64,000 nucleotides of DNA from Novosphingobium sp. MW5. GTDB taxonomy: Bacteria; Pseudomonadota; Alphaproteobacteria; Sphingomonadales; Sphingomonadaceae. Below the pieces are notes generated by a model. That model was not told where the DNA came from. It worked only from the letters and a program-made list of their open reading frames with translations, and did not search any database. Position numbers and translations under genes: made by a program. Position 1 is the stretch's first letter. The number at the start of each line of letters is the position of its first letter. The DNA lies in assembly GCA_025938935.1 (NCBI GenBank), contig JAPCWB010000001.1, positions 1,054,001 to 1,118,000 on the forward strand, read 5' to 3'. Shown piece after piece: positions 56,791 through 64,000 of the stretch.

Positions 56791-57974
56791 TCAGGAACGC
56801 CCCCGAACATTACGGCCACGCGGTGATGCCGCAGGCCAACCATGACGAACAGGCGCTGGAAGACCACTTCCTCGCCCTTCGCGAATGGACTGCACGCAAC
56901 CTCGATCCGCTCGACCGGCGATTGCTCGACGAGATCGTCGTGCCCGAGGTGAGCGAGAAACTCGGCCGCAAGCCCGAAAAAAGCACCGAAGTGCGCCGCG
57001 CGCTCGAGGCGGAGCCGTTTCATCAGTACTGGCTGACCCTGACGCTCGCCTATCAGGATCGCATGTGGCACGCGATTGACGAGGCGATCGACCGGCAGTT
57101 TGACGAGCTCGCCGGCGAAGTGGAAAAGCATGTCGCCAATCCGAAGGGCTCGCTGCGGCTCAATCCCGATCTCGAAGTGCCGCGCTATATCATGGCGATC
57201 GACAACCACCGCATGCCGGGGTCCTATACCGTCGATACGGCGGACAACGATTTCCGCGCCGGTGCGCTCTATGACCGGTTCTCTTCCACTTACCTCCGCA
57301 TGTTCAACGGCGGCTGGAAGAACGACGGGCGCGGGCATACCGTCGCCAGCCATGTCATGGACTTCTACCCCGACCTGAAGCCGAAGCGCATCCTAGACCT
57401 CGGCTGTTCGATCGGCCAGTCGACCGTGGCTCTGGCCGAGGCCTTTCCCGATGCGGAAATCTTTGGTGTCGATGTCGGTGCGCCGATGCTGCGCTATGGC
57501 CATGCCCGGGCCGAGGCGATGGGGGCGGCGCTGCATCTCAGCCAGCAGAACGCCGAATGTACCGACTTCCCGGACGGCTCCTTCGACCTCGTTTGCTCGG
57601 CCGCAGTCCTGCACGAAACCTCGACCAAGGGCATGCGGGCGATCTTCAAGGAGAGCCACCGCCTGCTGCGTCCCGGCGGGGTGATGGTCCATGTCGATGT
57701 GCCTTCGCGGCATGAGCACCTCGGCCTGTGGGACCAGATGCGGCTCGACTGGGAATCGCATTACAACAACGAACCCTTCATGACCGTGCTGGCCCGCACC
57801 GACTGGATGGAGGTCGCACTTGGCGCCGGTTTTGCCGAAGACAAGATCGCCATCGGCTATCGCCGTGGGGTGCGGAGCCTCGATCCCAAGCGTGAGGATT
57901 TCTTCACCGAGGGCCACCCGGAAGGGCGGACCATGCTCGGTTCTTGGTACGCCTGCTCGGCAGTAAAGGATTGA
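56787..57974 (+). CDS. Class I SAM-dependent methyltransferase with N-terminal extension (paralog 2)
   Basis: 395 residues. N-terminal extension of about 190 residues with 'PRYIMAIDNHRMPGSYT' and 'GALYDRFSSTYL', then the Rossmann domain with 'RILDLGCSIGQSTVALAEAF', 'IFGVDVGAPMLRYGHARAEA' and 'LRPGGVMVHVDVPS'. The shared 'PRYxxAxDxHxMPGxY' block and the position of 'YNNEPF' show common origin with 51612-52841. Motif I is intact, so it should bind SAM. Substrate unknown; an LLM flavin enzyme follows immediately. Confidence 0.86.
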   Translation: MIRNAPEHYGHAVMPQANHDEQALEDHFLALREWTARNLDPLDRRLLDEIVVPEVSEKLGRKPEKSTEVRRALEAEPFHQYWLTLTLAYQDRMWHAIDEAIDRQFDELAGEVEKHVANPKGSLRLNPDLEVPRYIMAIDNHRMPGSYTVDTADNDFRAGALYDRFSSTYLRMFNGGWKNDGRGHTVASHVMDFYPDLKPKRILDLGCSIGQSTVALAEAFPDAEIFGVDVGAPMLRYGHARAEAMGAALHLSQQNAECTDFPDGSFDLVCSAAVLHETSTKGMRAIFKESHRLLRPGGVMVHVDVPSRHEHLGLWDQMRLDWESHYNNEPFMTVLARTDWMEVALGAGFAEDKIAIGYRRGVRSLDPKREDFFTEGHPEGRTMLGSWYACSAVKD

Positions 57975-57978
57975 GCGC

Positions 57979-59070
57979 GTGCCGGTAGAGATCAACGGCC
58001 TGCTCAATCACAACGTCTCTTCGGAAACGCACCCGCTGCCATTTGCCACCTTCGACCGCGAGGGCATCGGCCGTATGGCGCGGCTGCATGATGAGTGGGG
58101 CTATGACCGGGTGCTCGTCGCCAATGCGGCGGTCATGCCCGACAATTTCACCATTGCCGCCTTCATTGCCGCACAGACCGAGCGGCTGGGCGTGATGCTG
58201 GCGCACCGTCCCGGCTTCATCCCGCCGACCATGGCCGCGCGGATGCTGGCGACGCTGGATCAGCTGATGCCGGGCCGGGTGGGCGTCCACATCATCACCG
58301 CCGCCAGCGACGAGGAAACGCAGGCCGATGGCGATTACCTGAGCAAGGTCGAACGCTATGACCGGGCGCGCGAATATATCGCCATCCTGCGCCGGATGTG
58401 GACCAGCGAGGCGCCCTTCGACCATGAGGGCAAGTGGTTCCGCTTCACCGGCGGCTTTGCCGCGGTGAAACCGGTGCAGCCAGCGATACCGGTCTATTTC
58501 GGCGGCATGAGTCCCGCCGCGCTGGCCGTCGCGGGTGAGTGCTGCGATGTTTTCGCCACCCTGTCCGACACGGTCGAGGGCATGACCGAAGCCGTAGGCA
58601 AGGTGCGGGCCGAGGCCGCGCCGCATGGCCGCGATCCGGCGTTCCTTATGTCGATCCGGATCGTCATGGCCGAAACGGACGAGGAGGCCTGGGCGCGCGC
58701 CGATGCGATCCGCGACGTGGTCGCCGCCAACATGGGCAAGCTTGCGGTGAACAAGGGCGCATCCGCCGCCGATGGGTTCAAGCGCACCGAAGCGCTGGCC
58801 CAGCGCGGTGACCGGCTGGAGCGGTGCTTCTGGAACGGCATCAACCAGCTGCGCGGTGGGCAGAGCAATTCGGGCGCGCTGGTCGGCAGTCCGGAGACGC
58901 TGAGCGAGGCGCTGATGGACTATTACCGCGCGGGCGTGAGCAAGTTCATCCTGCGCGGTTTCGATCCGGTCGAGGACGTGATCGCCATCGGCCGCGACCT
59001 TGCCCCGCTGCTGCGCGCCAAGGTGGCGGACTATGACGCGCGGGTGAGTTCCAGCTCCATCACGACATAG
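57979..59070 (+). CDS. LLM-class flavin-dependent oxidoreductase (SsuD-like)
   Basis: 363 residues, TIM-barrel luciferase-like monooxygenase of the alkanesulfonate monooxygenase branch. 'HEWGYDRVLVANAAVMPD'-type barrel start, 'AQTERLGVMLAHRPGFIPPT', 'VGVHIITAASDEE' and 'GGMSPAALAVAG' fit SsuD-like enzymes using FMNH2 from a separate reductase, which is not in the window. GTG 57979 lies four bases after the methyltransferase stop. The 3' end overlaps the convergent gene by 40 bases. Confidence 0.88.
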   Translation: MPVEINGLLNHNVSSETHPLPFATFDREGIGRMARLHDEWGYDRVLVANAAVMPDNFTIAAFIAAQTERLGVMLAHRPGFIPPTMAARMLATLDQLMPGRVGVHIITAASDEETQADGDYLSKVERYDRAREYIAILRRMWTSEAPFDHEGKWFRFTGGFAAVKPVQPAIPVYFGGMSPAALAVAGECCDVFATLSDTVEGMTEAVGKVRAEAAPHGRDPAFLMSIRIVMAETDEEAWARADAIRDVVAANMGKLAVNKGASAADGFKRTEALAQRGDRLERCFWNGINQLRGGQSNSGALVGSPETLSEALMDYYRAGVSKFILRGFDPVEDVIAIGRDLAPLLRAKVADYDARVSSSSITT

Positions 59071-59402
59071 CGGGTGCCGTTCCAGTTGCACGAATTGCCC
59101 CGCGCCGATTGCAGGTCCGGCGCGAAAGTCAGCTGGCTCACCCCGAAGTAGTCGTATCCTTCGGGCGCGCCGCTGTCGGGCTCCATTTCGTAGCCATAGG
59201 TCAGCTTCCACCCGCCCGAGGGCAGCTCCCGAACCCGCTCGGCATAGGAATGCGAGCGCGAGATCCGCTCCCCGCGCGTTTGCAAGGTGACTGACAAGTC
59301 GGTGCGGATCGTGACCTCGCCAGCCCAGCGATAGAGCTCCGACCCGTCAGGGCCAATTGCGCGTCCGGCCAAGTCCCAGGTTCCGGCAATATTGGGCGTC
59401 AC
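59031..59402 (-). CDS. Small beta-rich protein of unknown function
   Basis: 123 residues from GTG 59402, which overlaps the hydrolase stop (GTGA). Alternating hydrophobic pattern with 'AGTWDLAGRAIGPDG', 'WAGEVTIRTDLSVTLQTRGE' and '..GTRYVVMELELTRAS' suggests a small antiparallel barrel, lipocalin-like. The frame is open far upstream without conservation. No family recognised. It could bind a hydrophobic ligand related to the neighbouring hydrolase. Overlaps the 3' end of the LLM gene by 40 bases on the opposite strand. Confidence 0.7.
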   Translation of the reverse strand: MTPNIAGTWDLAGRAIGPDGSELYRWAGEVTIRTDLSVTLQTRGERISRSHSYAERVRELPSGGWKLTYGYEMEPDSGAPEGYDYFGVSQLTFAPDLQSARGNSCNWNGTRYVVMELELTRAS

Positions 59403-60358
59403 TGCGAGTGGACCTTGTCCATCCAGGCGGCCAGGTCGCGCCCGGTCTCCTGCGGCAGCTCCAGCATGGGATAATGGCCAACGTCGGGATAATGCACGAG
59501 AGTCACTTGCGCCTTTTCGAACTGCTTCACCGCCTTGTCGGCAAGGTAAGTGGGCAGAACTGGATCGCGGTCTCCCCATTGCAGCAGGATCGGCGCGGTG
59601 ACCTTTGCCGCATCGCCGCCCGCGCCCTTGGCCCAGACGGCTTTCTTGTTGGCCTCCCAGTATTCCTTCACCCGCGCAAAGCCGCCGGGGATGGTATTGG
59701 TCTCATAGTACCACTGCACGGTCTCATCGGTCAGCCGCTCGGGCTTGCCGTAAAGTTCGGAGAGCGACTGGCGGTAATAGGCCTTGGGGTAATAGTTCGG
59801 GACCAGCTTCTCATGGACCCAGACCATCGACCACATCAGGTTCGAAAACTTGGTCGTGGGCGGCGCTTCGAGCGGCAGGGCGGAAAGCGCCAGCGCCTTG
59901 ACCTGTTCCGGATGGCGCGCGGCATAGAGCGTTCCGATGGTTGCCCCGCTCGAGGTTCCGACGATCGAGAAATTGCTGATGTTCTTCGATGCCATGACCC
60001 GCTCAATCAGCGAGACCACGCCCGGCATGCCGGTGGACGGCGCGCTGTCTGTGGAGAGGCCATAGGGTGGCCAGTCGAACCGGATCACCCGGTATCGCCC
60101 CTTGAGCGCATCGGCCCAGGCATCCCATTCGCGCAGGTTCGTCATAGAGGAGTGGAGCATCAGCACGACCGGCCCCTCGCCCTCGTCGCGGATGTGAAGG
60201 TTGACCGTGCCGTGCTGCTCGAAGCGCGATGGCGCGCTGGCCTGATGCGCCTTCACGCTCTCGTAGGAAGGGTTCCACCAGCCGAGCCGCATCGAGCCGA
60301 GCACGCCTGCAACCAGCAGGACAAGTGCCAGCAGCACCTTGCCGATCCGCTTCAACAT
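59399..60358 (-). CDS. Alpha/beta hydrolase with N-terminal membrane anchor
   Basis: 319 residues. An N-terminal hydrophobic segment ('VLLALVLLVAGVLGSM', about 7-22) may anchor the enzyme outside the cytoplasm. Alpha/beta hydrolase motifs are 'VVLMLHSSMTNLREWD' (oxyanion), 'FSIVGTSSGATIGTLYAA' (nucleophile Ser), acid in 'LQWGDRDPVLP' and His in 'YPDVGHYPMLE'. ATG 60358 is chosen; the upstream frame is not conserved. Divergent from the second DUF1838 gene, mirroring the methyltransferase/DUF1838 arrangement at 52.8 kb. Confidence 0.87.
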   Translation of the reverse strand: MLKRIGKVLLALVLLVAGVLGSMRLGWWNPSYESVKAHQASAPSRFEQHGTVNLHIRDEGEGPVVLMLHSSMTNLREWDAWADALKGRYRVIRFDWPPYGLSTDSAPSTGMPGVVSLIERVMASKNISNFSIVGTSSGATIGTLYAARHPEQVKALALSALPLEAPPTTKFSNLMWSMVWVHEKLVPNYYPKAYYRQSLSELYGKPERLTDETVQWYYETNTIPGGFARVKEYWEANKKAVWAKGAGGDAAKVTAPILLQWGDRDPVLPTYLADKAVKQFEKAQVTLVHYPDVGHYPMLELPQETGRDLAAWMDKVHSQ

Positions 60359-60510
60359 GGCCAGTCTCCCCGTGTCAGGCGGGCAGGCTATGCGGCGGCG
60401 GGCGGGGAGCCACGGGCGGCGTGCGCATGTCCGTGCAGCGGATAGACGGCGGGGCGGAATGGCGCCTGGGCACAGGCCGTCGGAGCCTCGGCGAAACGGA
60501 GGACAAGTAC

Positions 60511-61341
60511 ATGGATATCGACCGGCGAATGGTTCTGGGCGGTTTGGCGGCGGGGGCATTGGCCACGCAGGCCAGTGCGGCGGGCACGTCGGCCGGTTCG
60601 CCCACAGGCCGGATGCGTACCTTCATGCTGATGCGCGCCGCGCTCGATGAAGGGCTGATCTCCAGCTGGATGTCGGCCAATTACTACGGCGTCGTCGAAG
60701 ACAGGATGGAGCCGCTGTTCGATGTCGTCGCCGCCGTTTTCGCCCGCTACAGGCGCATGCCCGATGGCAGTTATGAAGGGGTCTCCGGCGAACTGGCTTG
60801 GTTTGTCGACAAGGACACCGGCAAGGCGCTCGATACCTATCGCAATCCCTATACCGGTCAGGTCGTGGACGTGCCGATGGGCGGGCTTACGCCGTCAAAG
60901 ATCTATTTCATGCCCGACCTTTCCATGCGGCTGGCCCGCTCGGTACCCGGCATGGAGTTCACCCACGAAGTGCTTGGCCCGGACATGCGCGGTGATGCAG
61001 TGTGGATGACCGAGCGGTCGCGCAGCAGCTTTACCTTGCCCGGTCAGGCCAAGCCGATGCGCTATTCGGAAAGCAACATCTTCAAGGCCAAGCGCTCGGC
61101 CATCGACGCGAAAGGTGCCACTCGGGTGACGAGCGATGTATCGTTCACCAATGTCGTTTCGTGGCGGCCCTGGTTGAAGATGGGCGACCATCCCGGGCAC
61201 CTGACCGCGACGGGGGCGGGGCAGCACACCTCCTCGCTGGCCATGTTCCCGCCCGCGTGGATCGAGACGACGCGGGCACGGCGGCCCGATGTGCTGAAGG
61301 ACCCCGCTTCGCTGCTTGCCCCCCTATGGGACGCGCGTTAG
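60511..61341 (+). CDS. DUF1838 family protein, Tat-like signal (paralog 2)
   Basis: 276 residues. GGAGG lies 8 bases before ATG 60511. N-terminus 'MDIDRRMVLGGLAAGALATQ' has a twin-arginine-like pattern. 'DKDTGKALDTYRNPYTGQVV' matches the first copy at 53012. The C-terminal half has 'WRPWLKMGDHPGHLTATG', again similar. Function unknown. The stop overlaps the convergent MFS stop by four bases. Confidence 0.85.
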   Translation: MDIDRRMVLGGLAAGALATQASAAGTSAGSPTGRMRTFMLMRAALDEGLISSWMSANYYGVVEDRMEPLFDVVAAVFARYRRMPDGSYEGVSGELAWFVDKDTGKALDTYRNPYTGQVVDVPMGGLTPSKIYFMPDLSMRLARSVPGMEFTHEVLGPDMRGDAVWMTERSRSSFTLPGQAKPMRYSESNIFKAKRSAIDAKGATRVTSDVSFTNVVSWRPWLKMGDHPGHLTATGAGQHTSSLAMFPPAWIETTRARRPDVLKDPASLLAPLWDAR

Positions 61342-62652
61342 GCTGACAGCAGCTTTACCAGCTCGCGGTCGCGGGCGATGTTGCGGCGGGCGAGGGCATA
61401 GAGGCCCGCGCCGAGCAGCAGGCAAGGCACGGCGAACAACGCGATAGACCAGCCCACCTGCGCGTGATCGCCAATCACCCGCTCGGTGATCGCAGCAACA
61501 GCCAGTGGCCCCAGAGTCGCCCCGATGACCGTGTTAAGCACCAGCGTCAGCGACACCGCTGCGCCGCGCATCCGGGGCGGGACGACCGCTTGCAGGGTCG
61601 CCAGCGTGACGATGCCCAGCACGGCAAAGGCTGCCCCGGCGCTTGCCACCAGCGCGGCAGCCATGGGCAGGCTGCCCGCCATGACGGCGAGCTGCGCCGG
61701 GATCGCGCAGAACGGAACCAGCGCCAGCACGGTGAAGCGCGCGAGCGGCTTGCCTGCGCGCATTGTCCGGTCAAGCAGCCAGCCGCCGATCAGCGGCCCG
61801 CTGGCGGCAAAGACCAGCGATAGCGGCCCCAGCACGCCGGCGAAGAAAGCAGGGGTTGCGGCGAAATGCCGGGTCAGCATGGCCGGAGTCCAGGCCGCAG
61901 CGCCATAGACCACGGCAAAGCACACTGCGAAGCCCAGGTAGAGTGGCACCAGCACGCCCCGGTGGGCAATCAGGAAGGCGAGCTCGGCCCGCCCCGGCAG
62001 GCTTGTCGCCATCTGCGCCGAACCCTGCCGCTGCGGCTCACGGCACAGGAGGAGTAGCGCCGCAACGGCAAGTCCACCCGCGCCGAACAGCACGAAGGCC
62101 AGCCGCCACGGCACCAGACCGCCGACCAGCGGCAGACCCGCAAAGGCCCCCGATGCAGCGTGCGAAAGGATAAGACCGGTGACCGCGATGGCCAGTGCCG
62201 TTGGCCAGGCTCTGGCCCAGCATGAACACGCTGAGCGGCCTCCCGCGCCGTGCGGGCGGGAACAGGTCGGCAATCAGCGAAATCGCCGCCGGGCTCAGCG
62301 CAGCCTCGCCAAGGCCGACGAGCAGCCGCGCGGTGAAGATCTGGCCAAAGCTCTGCGCCAGACCGCTGGCGATGGTGGCCATGCTCCACAACCCGATGCC
62401 CAGTATCACAAGGTTGCGGCGCGACTTGCGGTCCGCCAGCAGGCCCATCGGCAGTCCCATGAAGGCATAGAACAGCCCGAAGGCCAGCCCCTGGAGCAGG
62501 CCGATCTGTTGATCGCCGATACCCAGATCATGGCGAACGGGATCGACCACGACATTGAGCACCGCCCGGTCGATGACGGAGAACAGCCCGGCAAGGAACA
62601 GCAGGGCGACGAAGCCCCATGCCTTGCGCGGGCTTGGCCAGTCGGCCGTCAA
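61338..62652 (-). pseudogene. MFS transporter, one apparent +1 frameshift
   Basis: From ATG 62652: 'KAWGFVALLFLAGLFSVIDR', 'GLPMGLLADRKSRRNLVI' (the MFS loop between segments 2 and 3) and 'LVGLGEAALSPAAISLIAD'. After 'SVFMLGQSLAN' (near 62198) the frame slips. The other frame supplies 'ALAIAVTGLILSHAASGAF' through the remaining segments to '..RDRELVKLLSA'. Together about 437 residues and 12 membrane segments of the hexuronate/spinster-like type. ATG overlaps the APH-type gene stop (ATGA). Likely an assembly indel. Confidence 0.82.
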
Positions 62653-63665
62653 AGCAGGCCCGCCGCGCGGGCGCGGGTCTTGATGTAATCGCCGAGCCAG
62701 TCGAGACCGCGGAACCGGAGCGTGCCGCGCCCGACCGAGCGGGAGCTGTCTGCCATGCCCGAAACCAGCCGGAACGCCTTGGCCATCAGGAACAGCTCCT
62801 GGTTTTCGATCTCCGCTGCGGTGAAGGGCCGGACTGAGGCATAACCCGCCTCGAACGCCTCGCCATAGGCGGGCGAGTAGCCGTAGAACAGGTTGCCCCA
62901 GGTGTAGTTCTTCACGTCCTGCATCAGGAAGTCTTCACCCAGCGCGTCGAAATCGAGCAGGGTAATGTTGCCATCGTCATCGACATGGACGTTGCTGGGG
63001 TGGAAATCGCGGTGACATACGCCCATCGGCACGCCCTCTGCCGCCAAGGCATCGAGCCGTTCGGCAAGGCGCTCGGCGATGATCGGGTAGTCGCGCAGGT
63101 CGTCTGGACGGTCATAGACGAAGTCGATCAGCGCCGGCATCCACACCGAATATTCCTTGGCCTGCGTGGTCGAGAACTTGTGCCCCGCGCCGATCCATTC
63201 GCTGCCCAGCCGGTGCATGTCGGCAAAATGCGCGCCGATGCGATAGGCGGTGTCCTCGCTCAGCCGCTCGCCGAACTTGCCGCCGGGCGCCCAGTCATAA
63301 AGCGCAATGGCGCGGTCGCCTTCGGGGGCGGCGGCCTTGAACCAAAGGCAGCCGTCTTTCTGGGGAATGGCGACCGAGGCGGGGAAGCCCTTTGAACGGA
63401 GGAAATCGAGGAAGGACAGTTCGTAGCCGACCGAATCGACATCGCGCCAGGTCTTGCGCCAGACGCGCAGGGCAAAGTGCGTGCCGGCACCGTCCTTGAC
63501 GAGGTAGACGTCGTTCATGCCGCGATAGAGCAGGAGGGCAGTGACCGGCCCGGGCAGGTCGTACCGCCGCGCGACTTCGGCGGCGATGAAGGCCGGAGCG
63601 AGCACCGAGTGCGAGATCACGGCGCTGACGGGGGGATTGTCAGGCGAAGAAGGAGCGGAGTTCAT
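62649..63665 (-). CDS. APH-family phosphotransferase (aminoglycoside/homoserine kinase-like)
   Basis: 338 residues. Kinase-like fold with 'YRGMNDVYLVKDGAG' (nucleotide loop), catalytic 'VCHRDFHPSNVHVDDDGN' (Brenner motif HxDxxxxN) and 'ITLLDFDALGED' (metal Asp). Relatives phosphorylate small alcohols such as homoserine, choline, fructosamine or aminoglycosides. Substrate here is unknown and is unlikely to be an antibiotic given the catabolic neighbourhood. It is coupled to MFS downstream and overlaps the hydrolase upstream by 26 bases. Confidence 0.86.
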   Translation of the reverse strand: MNSAPSSPDNPPVSAVISHSVLAPAFIAAEVARRYDLPGPVTALLLYRGMNDVYLVKDGAGTHFALRVWRKTWRDVDSVGYELSFLDFLRSKGFPASVAIPQKDGCLWFKAAAPEGDRAIALYDWAPGGKFGERLSEDTAYRIGAHFADMHRLGSEWIGAGHKFSTTQAKEYSVWMPALIDFVYDRPDDLRDYPIIAERLAERLDALAAEGVPMGVCHRDFHPSNVHVDDDGNITLLDFDALGEDFLMQDVKNYTWGNLFYGYSPAYGEAFEAGYASVRPFTAAEIENQELFLMAKAFRLVSGMADSSRSVGRGTLRFRGLDWLGDYIKTRARAAGLL

Positions 63666-64000
63666 TGGCTATCCGTTCGGGGGCTACGTCGAAAATGTCG
63701 CGGTCAAGGTCGGGGAGGTCTACTACCCGGCAATTGGGCAGCAACGCCGCCGCCGCGCGCGAATAGCCGGCGATGTCCTCTTCCGGCTGGAGCAGCAGTG
63801 CGGGCTGGCTCACCTCGGGCAGGCGCGCATAGTTATATTCCCAGACGCCTTTGTAGGCCCAGGTGAAATGGTGCAGCACCTTTGCCTTGTCGGCGAAGTT
63901 CCACACCGCCTTGTCGAGCGGCACGCGCTTGTCGCGGTTGACGATAACATAGTTCCACAGGTTGGCCAGCAGGGCCTTGATGACCTCGCCATCCTCGTCA
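63640..64000 (-). CDS. Alpha/beta hydrolase, C-terminal part only (5' end outside window)
   Basis: The frame is open to the window edge on the minus strand, giving about 119 residues ending '..RIANELRSFFA'. 'SQPALLLQPEEDIAGYS' looks like the acid strand of an alpha/beta hydrolase, but the late 'DLDRDIFDVAPERI' has Asp where a catalytic His would be expected. Family assignment is therefore tentative. First gene seen of the minus-strand run hydrolase-APH-MFS. GTG 63924 is internal. Confidence 0.65.
   Translation of the reverse strand, partial: DEDGEVIKALLANLWNYVIVNRDKRVPLDKAVWNFADKAKVLHHFTWAYKGVWEYNYARLPEVSQPALLLQPEEDIAGYSRAAAALLPNCRVVDLPDLDRDIFDVAPERIANELRSFFA

Overview
The window is GC-rich, densely packed chromosomal DNA from an alphaproteobacterium, most likely a member of the Sphingomonadaceae (Novosphingobium or a close relative). 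This is an inference from an Entner-Doudoroff operon (zwf-edd-glk-eda), PTS-Ntr enzyme I (ptsP), RcdA-like and YdcH-like small proteins, a TonB-dependent receptor, metXW methionine synthesis, and an accessory catabolic-looking region rich in LLM flavin enzymes, CoA transferase, DUF1838 proteins and alpha/beta hydrolases. No rRNA, tRNA, CRISPR array, prophage or insertion-sequence transposase was recognised.

Layout. 1-12 kb: end of prs, an AraC regulator, hisN-like phosphatase, small enzymes, rpmI-rplT with a good terminator, a second AraC regulator, then pheS-pheT-SDR-prfC. 12-15.6 kb: a minus-strand response regulator / sensor kinase / lipoprotein set (kinase and lipoprotein frameshifted), followed by an 870 bp gene-free stretch full of inverted repeats. 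15.6-23.3 kb: the overlapping glucose-catabolism operon zwf-edd-glk-eda plus a strongly divergent PEP-carboxylase-like gene, with a LacI-type palindrome in front. 23.3-36 kb: envelope and housekeeping genes (phospholipase D, L,D-transpeptidase, tilS, cpoB, RodZ-like, ptsP, two YdcH-like genes, rcdA-like, glpK, MBL hydrolase, nadA). 36-46 kb: hisC-tyrA, metX-metW, a TonB-dependent receptor, an orphan ParA, GST and an NDUFA9-like reductase.

46-64 kb is the accessory part. An HMG-CoA-lyase / CoA-transferase / MFS / cytochrome c / hydrolase run is followed by a block with two paralogous pairs of a small coiled-coil protein translationally coupled to an N-terminally extended SAM methyltransferase, two paralogous Tat-exported DUF1838 proteins, a vanillyl-alcohol-oxidase-type flavoprotein, cytochrome b561, an LLM flavin monooxygenase, alpha/beta hydrolases, MFS transporters and an APH-type kinase. 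It looks like a catabolic or modifying cluster for an unknown small molecule and is the best candidate here for an undescribed system.

A second theme is sequence integrity. At least ten apparent single-base frameshifts interrupt otherwise well conserved genes (sensor kinase, lipoprotein twice, glk, L,D-transpeptidase, tilS, hisC, parA, flavoprotein, MFS). Several of these genes are normally essential or core, so assembly indels are more likely than real decay. I have annotated most of these loci as pseudogene over the whole reconstructed gene.
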